A DNA stretch of 64,000 nt, from assembly GCA_022828595.1 (NCBI GenBank), contig JAKGHH010000004.1:51200922-51264921 (forward strand), given 5' to 3'. The stretch is from Nelumbo lutea. Taxonomy: Eukaryota; Streptophyta; Magnoliopsida; Proteales; Nelumbonaceae. The notes beneath the pieces were generated by a model. The model worked only from the letters and a program-made list of their open reading frames with translations, had not been told where the DNA came from and ran no database searches. Shown one piece after another: positions 57,501-64,000 of this stretch (its first letter is position 1; each line of letters starts with the position of its first letter). A program made the translations under genes and the position numbers.

Positions 57501-60500
57501 AAATATTAGTTTTTGTTTGTGTAATAGATTATTTAGTTGATCCATTACAACCATTCTATGAGTTTAAATTTTGCTTTAACTCATTTTTATCATGAAGCTC
57601 TGAATCTTAAGGTTCACTGGGCAACTTCAGAACATATTGCTTTGCTTATAACCTTAGTTTCTTAGCTTTGTTTAATGATTCGGAACAAGATAATAACTTA
57701 AAAAGGTACATCTATGCTTCTTGCTTCTTTTATCATTTCATAAAATATTTTCCATATTTTACAATGTTTCCACCATGTCTATAATTTTTACAATATTCCT
57801 GGCATGTTTCTTATATTTGGACAACTGACATTTCCACATTTTAAACCTTGTAACTGATCCCTATTTACCCCTTGTTTAGCTAGTGAATCAGCAAAACAGT
57901 TTGCTGTTCTGCACACCCATTAGAATGTAGCTTCCACCTCCCTTTGCCAGCCATTTTATCTCCCTTAAAGTTGTATATATATCCAGACTGCATGTCTGCT
58001 TTGATCCCTTTAAAATTGAGTTTCTTAGCTAACCTCAGTCCTTCAAGTATGTCTGTTCTTTCTTTCTTTTTCTCTCTCTTTTCTTTCTTTCATGAGGCGC
58101 ACATGAGGTATACGCCTCATGCAAAAGGCATTTGAGGCATATGCCTTGGGGCATTTTGAGTGCACCTAACCTGGAGCCCTAGAGGTACACCTCCCATGCC
58201 TTTTAAACGTTTGGGATGGACCAACTCAACTCAACTAAGCCTTGCTCCACCTAGGGGTCAGCTACATGAATTTGGTGAATATTTAATTTATCTACCATAT
58301 ATGTACTTCAAGGAACAGAACTTATCACCTGCAGTAGAAGCATAAGATGATATAATTAATTTTGACTTGAAAGTCAATTAACCCATATATAATGACTCCT
58401 TAACCTACATGTGATGGAAAATGAACTCAATGAAGTTTCTAAACAAGTCTTCTATAACCTAAGTACCTAACCTATTGTAGATAATAATATTCATGAGTTG
58501 AATCATAAAATTCGAATAGTAATCATAATATTTTTTAAGAAAAGAATTCAGACATAAGATTTGAACTAAAACACCTTACTCTAACTCACAGAGATATCCT
58601 ATACTCCTAAATAGATGTCTCCTCCTAAAGAAGAGTTTTCTGTCTCCCATCTTCTCACGGGAAGACTCTATTAGTTAATTACCTTAACAGAAGAAAGAAA
58701 AGAAAAATATAGAATGGCTGGATAGTTAACCAGCTGGTGCATAAGTTTTTTTTTTTAAGATAAAATAAAAGAATTTATTGAAACAAAAAAGAAGATACAA
58801 GGAAGGTGATAAGCGATCACCCAAAAAGAAAGGCCAGCCCAGGAAAAAAAAAACGCGATGAGAACAAAACAAACCCAAATCAACCAACAAACTAAAAAGA
58901 CCCAACTAACAAAAGCCCCTTACCCATAACAATCCAATAAAAAATAAAAGATGAAATAAACCAGGATATCAAAACAGCCTGATGCCCAACAAATACCCAA
59001 GCAATACACCCAAACCCCAGCTTGCCACTTCAAGAATGTTTCTCAGTTTTTTTAGTACAATTTTGTTGTCGGTTTTTGACTAATCTTTTGGGTTTTCTGA
59101 CGAGCTTGTTAGGTCCCATTCCAAATAGACCACCTTTTAACCTCGTGAAAACCTTAGAGACTGGGATCTGCTGTTGGGATATTTTATTCCTTTGATTTCT
59201 GAATCTTCTGGCTGTGTTTAGATTTCCCACCGCTGCTTCAGGATTGCCTGCTGGCTTCTGACCTCTGTCTTCAACCATCACCCCCTCAACCACTTCTTCT
59301 AGCTTCTCCATGAAATCCCTGCAACCTCCGGAAATCACTCCCATCTCTTGCCTTTTTGAGTTATCACAATTAGGATTAACCGCTGGATCTATCAAACCTT
59401 CATTCTTCCCAGATGTCTCCTCCACAGATCTAAAGGCTTCTTTTGCGAATTCCTCCCATCCTAGAAAAAAGTTTTGCTAACTTTCACTCCCCTATTGACC
59501 ACTTCCTCAATGTTAGCAGTCTTTTCTACCAAATGGATCTCATCAATCATCAGTTCAGATTCATTTTCCTCCCCTGAATCCGCTTCCATCCCCTCCTCTC
59601 CAATCTCCTCTAAAGGGAAAGTTCTGTACTTTTTCCTTTTATATGTTCTAACCTCCCCCCCCCCCCAATTCTCCTTCTTCACCTTCACTTCCCTCTCCTT
59701 CCCTCCTTCCTCCTCTTCTAAACATCTTTTCCCATCTCCTTTATTCCCCCACATCTCTTCCACAATTCTTATTTCCTTTGCTCCTTCAGTCCCGGTCCCC
59801 TCATCTCCCTTTCTGTCCCCCCCCCCTTCAGTAGCTCTGCTTTCATTCCTTTCCGGCAAGGTTAGAAGATTATCTTCCCCGTTCTTTCCTTCCACTATCA
59901 CCTCTTGCTCTCCCCCAGCCACTCCCTCTATCCTTTCCAGACCTTTTTCCTTTCCATTCTTGGCGATCAAAAATTCTCCCCATCCTCCTTTTTGCCCTGT
60001 TGAAAGAGTCTGAACTCAGACTCCGCCTGCACAGAGTTGGAGCAGGTGTTGAAGCTCTCTTCATTGCGATGGGGATCCTCAATATCTCACATTTCATTTC
60101 TAAGAGAAGACTTGCCGGGATTATCCGGCAAATTGCTAAAATTCTCCAGAATCCCACCTGGTTAGGAGCACTCACCATTGAAACCCGACCCACTAAGTTT
60201 TCCTGAGTCATCTATCCTAATCGGGCCACCAGCAACCAGCAGGTGCATAAGTTCAAGTTGAAAATAGATACAAGAGATAAGGAAACCACATCAAAGTACT
60301 AGAAAAACTAATCCATCAAGAGACAGCATCCTACTTCATTGGCCCTAAGAAGAAATAAATTACATGTAAACAAGTCATGAGACTGAACAGGTTGCAATTA
60401 ACTGATACTTGATATTGTGCAAAACTATAATATCATGGAATCATGCAACAAAAAATCTTTCAACAATAAGTATTCTCAGACTAGACTTCGTTTGGCAAGA

Positions 60501-63500
60501 ACTCCTAACAAAACACTGCAATACCACCTTATCCAAATAAATCTGTCCTTTCTTCTTTTGTTCTCCAGGTTCATCATAAATTAATTAAATATTTCATGTA
60601 TTTATAAAATGAACATGTCTACTTCCTGTTACCTGGGCAATGAAACAATTACCCCACACTTCCTGTATGCCTCTAAGCTTCTAAACTTCTATGTTATTAT
60701 GCAGATCAGATTTGTCAAGACAATGGCTAAGCAGGCTCCTAGGCAAAAGAGCACCCATGGAGGGTTGGTTGCTTAAGCACCTAATTATTATGTACATAGC
60801 ACTATTGTATACTTTAGTATTCTTTAATTTTTTTAGTTATAATAATAAAATAGACATATTATACTTAGGTGGTGTTTAGCAAGTCTTTCTAGGTAGATCT
60901 TTCAACAACCAAGTAGATGAGAAGACACATTGATCTTTTGGGGTCTTGTCTTTAAAGACCAAGACTGTTTGATAAGTGTTGTGGTCTACCAGGCTGTTAA
61001 AAACAGCTGGGAGCCTGGGAAGACTATTTTAAGAGCAGAAAGATCAAAGCTTCATTGGAAACTTCCCGATGTTCAACTTTTTCGGTCTTTCTGCACCCTT
61101 GTCTTTGGGTCTTTCATTCTACGTGATACCAAACAGGAAAAAACCATTTTTTGGTCTTTCAAGCTCCTTGCAGACTGAAAGATGCACTAAATTAATACTG
61201 CCTTAATTATTCATTTTGTGGGTTTACATGCTAGTTGATTTTTATTATTTTCTTGTTTGTTAGGATTCAATCAACACATATTGGTGCATGCTATCTTGAA
61301 CTCTCAAAAACTTCAAAAACTTAACTGATAAGCATGGAAGAACTTCAAATTTTGTCCAATCAACACGTTCTTTTTTTTCCTTTCCTAGGGCATAAACAAG
61401 GGCTAAACTCCTATATTTTATCAACTTTTTCTTTCTTTTATTTTCTTCTCATGAATATGTTGATTTTCTGCGTTTTATTATGAAGTTCATACTTCTTTTA
61501 CAAAGATTATAGATAATTATTAGTAAAAGTCGATTGCTAGGAAACCTATGGAGTTACCCTAGGATTCATGGTTTTTTTTATTTAAAATTTCCATTGTTGC
61601 CTAGATGCCCACCTAGGCAACAAGGCGACAAGGCATCCCCTATTGCCTAGCCTTGCTGTGGCACTATGAAAATTATGATTTCACAATGTTTCCATGTATA
61701 TAAAGATTTATAATACCTATAAAACATTTCCAACATCTCTGATTAGTAGCTCCATGTTGGTGTGAACAAAAAAATGTTTCCAGATTTTTGAAGCAACTTA
61801 GTACTACATACATTTTTTAGTATGATTAGTAGCCCCATGTTGGAGTGAACAAAAAAAATGCAATCCTAACAAATCTTTGTTATCTACTATGATTAAAAAA
61901 ATTAAAACCACTAAAGATAAAACAATACAATTGGATGTCATCTGATAGAGTAATAATTTTTTATTAGTATCTAATAATATTGATGAACCACCTTTTTCCC
62001 TAAGTGGTGATAAGACTTATAATTGAATAAAATAATACATGAAAAGGATGCAGAGCATTGTTAATCTGAGTATTGTAGAAAACTAGAAATTGTATACCAA
62101 AATGTCCAAAGAACAGATACATGAATTAAAATAAGTCCTATAGTTTCTGAATGAGAAACTATAAACAATCTGTAGGGGCAGGTTTAGGAATATGAATTTG
62201 GGATACACCAAAGAAGGTCCTCAAAGTCTAAACACCAAAAAAATTGCCCCAAGGCTTAACTTTTGGTTAAGTATTCTAAGGCCTAAACCTCCAGCTTTCA
62301 CCTTGAGGACTAGTTGAGGCTTATGCCTCAACTACTGAAACTTTTAAAGTTGTAAATAATTAATAATAACAACAACAACCATGATTATTAAAAATAGCTG
62401 TCTTTATTGTAATGGAAATGATGAGAATAATTTCTCAAAGTTTTTTATGGTCTTCAGGAAGCAAAAACTAATTTTTGATATCCAAACATGTCAAAGTCAA
62501 AGGCCATGTAGGATGGGTGCATCATGAGGAATACAAGAAATTGACTGTTAGTTGCACTAATTTTACTGTGATTCAATTCAATTAAAAGAACCTAATGAAG
62601 CAAAAAAGGATATTCTTACCACGAAACTTTTGATTGGTCCTTTTCACGGTGGAGGGAAGCTGAAATCTAATAAAATAATCATAAACTATAGAATAAATTA
62701 TAACACAGTGACTATTTTGGTGGCCGTCAGTTAGGAGGGGAATATAAATAAACAACAATTGCACATGTAACATGGTGAGGAAGAATCTTGTAGAATAAAA
62801 TAAGCATGATAACAAACCACTGTGTTTTGCCCCCAAAAAGAAGCAAAATTTAACACAAGATCGGAGATGCGTGAGAGTATCAAAATAGTCAAGCATGCAA
62901 ATGGTTTAAATAAATTCATAATTTATTCTTTATGCATCATGCTATAGCTCTAAAATAGAATTTGGAAATAATAATAATAAAGCCCATGAAAGAGATCAAG
63001 TTCAACTTAAAGGCAGGGAAGGAGCAAATCATCTACGCAAACAAAACAATATCTTAGATGTGAGGAACAATTTTTGTTGGTCAATACTCAATAGCATCAT
63101 GACAGCATTAAAAAAAAAAAAAAGGTAAGGAGAACTCACATTAGCGGGATTCATGGATGGTCCAGTATAAGCAGAACCGGCGACAACCAACGAAACAGTC
63201 GACATGGCGAGCAGCCACGTCTTCAAGAAAGAGTTTCTGGGACCCCTGATGACAATAAGCAGAACGGCAAAACTAATAATGAAGGTCAAGACTCCCTCAG
63301 CAATGGCTCCGGTCTGCAAATCGACTTTCAATGAAGGCCCTCCAAGCATGTATTTGTATTTGGGAGGCATCACTTCCTTGATTGCAAGAGCACCCCCGAC
63401 AGCCCCAGCAGCCTGAGCTGGGAAACGGAAGGCCATAGAGATGAGGTTATCGGGGCCGAAACCGGCGGCATAGAAGGAGGCGGTGCCGGTGGGGTTGAAG

Positions 63501-63703
63501 CTAGCGCCACCCATGACTGCTCCGATCAAAGTGAAGACGAAGACGAGGAAGGCAACGAGCGAGGTCGTGATGAGGAGGGTAATGGGACCTTGGACGCCCA
63601 ACGCGGAAGCGATGATGGATGTGAAGACGCCTAGAGTGGAAACGCAGAATACCCACATGAACGTCAACACCCCATCACCAATCGCTGCCTTCACAACTCC
63701 CAT
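48365..63703 (-). CDS. SIP1: Aquaporin SIP1 (small basic intrinsic protein), two exons
   Basis: Membrane channel of the SIP subfamily of plant aquaporins; known SIP1 proteins sit in the endoplasmic reticulum membrane and pass water. Exons: 63140-63703 (codons 1-188) and 48365-48514 (codons 189-237 plus stop). The phase-0 intron has donor GTGAGT and acceptor TTCTGCAG. The protein is 237 aa, close to the family's ~240. Six hydrophobic segments are visible. The first pore motif is NPT (residues 70-72), as is characteristic of SIP1, and the second is NPA (185-187). After the splice the reading [18 protein letters not shown] matches SIP1 exactly in style. The C-terminus is basic ([10 protein letters not shown]). 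The start ATG at 63701-63703 gives [20 protein letters not shown], the usual SIP1 start. No disabling change is seen. The 14.6-kb intron is packed with transposons. Confidence 0.93.
48518..49765. other. No gene recognised (SIP1 intron)
   Basis: Contains A-runs near 48840 and a T-run near 49250. The stretch before 49766 may be a decayed copia LTR, since it ends in CA directly before a primer site, but its start is not identifiable. Confidence 0.4.
49766..49777 (+). promoter_or_regulatory. copia primer binding site relic
   Basis: TGGTATCAGAGC preceded by TTACTTACA, i.e. an LTR-like CA end. The sequence after it has no recognisable gag, so only a solo leader relic remains. Confidence 0.5.
49905..50690 (+). 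mobile_element. MITE-like element (CCTAGG family), copy 1
   Basis: Begins with CCTAGGTGACATCTAGG-type phrases. The segment 49930-50230 matches the reverse complement of about 51540-51880, including TTAGCAACTAAAGAAGGCTATA (near 50196) and ATACTAATATAATAAATATT. Ends and target duplication are not clear. Confidence 0.55.
50700..50990 (+). pseudogene. LINE RNase H fragment
   Basis: The plus strand reads [19 protein letters not shown] (near 50900-50960), the same C-terminal RNase H signature as [15 protein letters not shown] on the minus strand at 56557-57921. Short, stop-interrupted scrap. Confidence 0.6.
51130..51890 (-). mobile_element. MITE-like element (CCTAGG family), inverted copy 2
   Basis: Bounded by TAGTTGTCAAGGCATAGCCTAGG (near 51138, shown in part) and CACCTAGGCAACTGGGCATCC (near 51839, shown in part). 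Its interior is homologous to copy 1 in opposite orientation. Short frames inside are not conserved. Confidence 0.55.
52150..55490 (+). mobile_element. LINE 3' part, interrupted by another LINE
   Basis: Plus-strand L1-type LINE, 5'-truncated. The C-terminal reverse-transcriptase region 52173-52604 ([15 protein letters not shown]) is cut by a minus-strand LINE (52608-54609). It resumes with WEDF, LNTMNN and [10 protein letters not shown] (54623-54690), then [17 protein letters not shown] (near 54760), and an RNase H domain 54992-55370 ([20 protein letters not shown], then GIADCLAKQ). It ends with AATAAAATT and a short poly(A) near 55483-55490. The frame is nearly open in RNase H, with a TAG near 55303. 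Confidence 0.85.
52608..54609 (-). mobile_element. 5'-truncated LINE inserted in the LINE at 52150-55490
   Basis: 2.0 kb, minus strand, with a 13-bp perfect target duplication CTGGGAAGACTTT (52595-52607 and 54610-54622) and a poly(T) start (52605-52613), i.e. a poly(A) tail on its own strand. It carries RT motifs from [12 protein letters not shown] (near 54600) through [10 protein letters not shown] and [15 protein letters not shown] (near 54420). The FADD active site (near 54277-54289) lies out of frame with the block before it. Then [21 protein letters not shown] and a zinc-finger RVT region ([18 protein letters not shown]) to about 52860. Classic target-primed insertion with loss of the 5' part. 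Confidence 0.92.
55970..56519. mobile_element. hAT-type MITE, TSD ATGTTATT
   Basis: 550 bp with a perfect 8-bp target duplication ATGTTATT (55962-55969, 56520-56527). Ends are TAGGGGTGTCCACGG and TAGGGGAGTCCATG from the other side. The interior is full of CGGTTTTTCGGTT and AACCGAAC phrases around an AT-only core (56140-56345) and can fold on itself. Confidence 0.9.
56557..57921 (-). repeat. Near-identical 455-bp tandem triplication
   Basis: Three consecutive 455-bp units starting at 56557, 57012 and 57467. By eye they differ at about one base (C to T near 57854 in the third). Each contains the minus-strand RNase H end ([20 protein letters not shown]). The flanks just outside differ from the internal junctions, which marks the breakpoints at TGAGCTACC. 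Confidence 0.95.
58062..58727. other. No gene recognised; GAGGC-type palindromic repeat near 58090
   Basis: CT-rich run at 58040-58090, then ATGAGGTATACGCCTCAT and GAGGCATATGCC phrases, related in style to 52105-52140 and 62310-62335. Otherwise plain AT-rich DNA. Confidence 0.4.
58748..60233 (-). mobile_element. ORF1-only LINE-type retroposon, 20-bp TSD
   Basis: 1.49 kb, minus strand. Flanks AACCAGCTGGTGCATAAGTT (58728-58747) and AACCAGCAGGTGCATAAGTT (60234-60253) are a 20-bp target duplication with one mismatch. Poly(T) at 58746-58756 is its poly(A) tail, and a minus-strand AATAAA lies about 15 bp inside. The 5' end reads [11 protein letters not shown], as in LINE ORF1 proteins, then charged low-complexity frames (59970-59461, rich in Glu/Lys/Gly; 59425-59030) and a 3'-UTR-like end. 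No RT or RNase H is present, unlike an ordinary 5'-truncated LINE. Confidence 0.65.
59030..59970 (-). pseudogene. LINE ORF1-like linker region (two frames)
   Basis: Two minus-strand frames, 59970-59461 and 59425-59030, encode Glu/Lys/Gly-rich and basic stretches (e.g. [20 protein letters not shown]). They resemble the poorly conserved C-terminal part of plant LINE ORF1 proteins in composition and position, but I recognise no defined domain. A stop and frame change separate them. Confidence 0.45.
60254..63133. other. Remaining SIP1 intron; MITE-like remnants
   Basis: Phrases such as GCCTAGATGCCCACCTAGGC (near 61606) and CTAAGCAGGCTCCTAGGC (near 60728) belong to the CCTAGG family at 49905 and 51130. 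GATTAGTAGCTCCATGTTGG occurs near 61741 and again, diverged, near 61824 (83-bp spacing). 60870-61190 may be a MITE but its ends do not pair clearly. No exon found. An A-run lies near 63108-63124. Confidence 0.4.
63140..63703 (-). CDS. SIP1: SIP1 exon 1 (codons 1-188)
   Basis: 564 bp from ATG (63701-63703) to the donor GTGAGT (63134-63139). It encodes transmembrane segments 1-5, the NPT motif and the second NPA. The exon ends directly after GPSMNPAN. It is markedly more GC-rich than the surrounding transposon DNA. Confidence 0.93.
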
Positions 63704-63790
63704 CTTCTCTCTCTTCTCTACTCCACTCTACTCTGTTCTCTCTGGGTGTGCTGGCTTCCTTACAAATTACAACTAGAGAGTGAAGAGACT
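63704..63790 (-). promoter_or_regulatory. SIP1: SIP1 5' untranslated region (predicted)
   Basis: On the minus strand a GA-rich stretch (AGAGTAGAGAAGAGAGAAG) precedes the ATG, common in plant leaders. The transcription start is unknown. 63791-64000 should hold the core promoter, but I see no convincing TATA box. Confidence 0.4.
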
Positions 63791-64000
63791 CAGAAAACAG
63801 ACCAAAAGGAATGGTAGTTGTTGAGTTGCTAGCCTCGGCCCTTGTGAATGAAGTACCTAAACAAAAAAGAGGGATTTGGAACTGGGAGGCTACTCACCAT
63901 TAACCAGTGAACAGATATCAATTTGATGATGAGCCGATGAAGATAAAAAGAAGGGGGATTTGGATTTGGAAGGGAGAAGGTACGTCACCAGAAAAACTCC

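Larger units (their letters stand above)
55523..58060 (-). mobile_element. LINE 3' part (minus) with hAT MITE and triplication
   Basis: Starts after poly(T) 55499-55522 (its poly(A) tail), with AATAAA on the minus strand near 55555. A 3'-UTR-like stretch 55530-55960 contains a ~115-bp-period duplication (55727-55810 and 55843-55920). The RNase H C-terminus ([15 protein letters not shown]) lies at 56557-57921 in three tandem copies. More RNase-H-like coding ([18 protein letters not shown]) lies at 57935-58060. Interrupted by a hAT MITE at 55970-56519. Confidence 0.7.
48515..63139 (-). other. SIP1: Giant transposon-filled SIP1 intron (14,625 bp)
   Basis: GT-AG intron. Contents, left to right: unassigned DNA, copia primer-site relic, inverted MITE pair, LINE pieces, nested LINE pair, LINE with hAT MITE and 455-bp triplication, ORF1-only retroposon, and MITE-like remnants. 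No additional SIP1 exon is missing, because the two exons join NPAN to AFGW without a gap. Confidence 0.9.

Noticed and set aside
59474..60013. Long plus-strand Ser/Pro-rich frame
   Set aside because: Antisense of the Glu/Gly-rich retroposon coding; composition and orientation relative to the poly(A) tail argue against it.
62582..62919. Possible extra SIP1 exon near exon 1
   Set aside because: Frames resemble no aquaporin segment, and exons 1 and 2 already join without a missing residue.

Overview
The window is nuclear DNA of a flowering plant: AT-rich, crowded with nested Ty1-copia, Ty3-gypsy, LINE, Helitron, hAT, PIF/Harbinger and Mutator-like sequences, with plant-type splice sites and one recognisable intact host gene. 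The species cannot be fixed from the sequence. Very large transposon-filled introns point to a genome such as those of some basal eudicots, magnoliids or grapevine, but this is only an impression.

Layout. 1-14.75 kb: a three-layer Ty1-copia nest. A badly decayed minus-strand copia relic (1-248, 1340-1474, 13173-14745) holds a plus-strand copia element (1475-13172). That element is split inside its integrase by a minus-strand member of the same family (4806-10739, 350-bp LTRs, 5-bp target duplication GGGTT). 15.1-16.0 kb: a copia gag/protease scrap. 16.4-20.0 kb: several minisatellite-like arrays. 20.9-22.8 kb: a broken Ty3-gypsy protease/RT fragment. 22.8-33.6 kb: very AT-rich DNA that resolves into four related head-to-tail Helitron-like units, with hAT-type MITEs inside. 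34.9-35.2 kb: a LINE RNase H end. 35.2-36.3 kb: a hAT-type element. 36.6-42.8 kb: a second, unrelated copia element (minus, 200-bp LTRs) whose leader holds another copy of that hAT-type element and a row of small hairpins. 43.2-43.8 kb: MITEs. 45.84-47.80 kb: a Pack-MULE with a perfect 9-bp target duplication. It carries fragments of two unrelated host genes: the first exons of a TIME FOR COFFEE (TIC)-like clock gene, and exon 1 of an inter-alpha-trypsin-inhibitor-heavy-chain-like gene.

48.3-63.7 kb is one host gene on the minus strand, encoding an aquaporin of the SIP1 class (small basic intrinsic protein, 237 aa). Exon 1 is 63140-63703 and exon 2 is 48365-48514. They are joined by a 14.6-kb GT-AG intron that falls directly after the second NPA motif. 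The intron contains a LINE nested in a LINE, a further LINE with a near-identical 455-bp triplication, an ORF1-only LINE-type retroposon with a 20-bp target duplication, several MITEs including an inverted pair, and a copia primer-site relic.

Apart from SIP1, every coding stretch recognised is transposon-derived or a captured gene fragment. Most are disabled by frameshifts, stop codons or deletions. I found no rRNA or tRNA gene, CRISPR array, or bacterial or organellar operon. No clearly new biological system is evident. The most informative items are the Pack-MULE, the tandem Helitron array, the LTR-age contradiction in the nested copia pair, the recent 455-bp triplication, and the hairpin array in the second copia leader.
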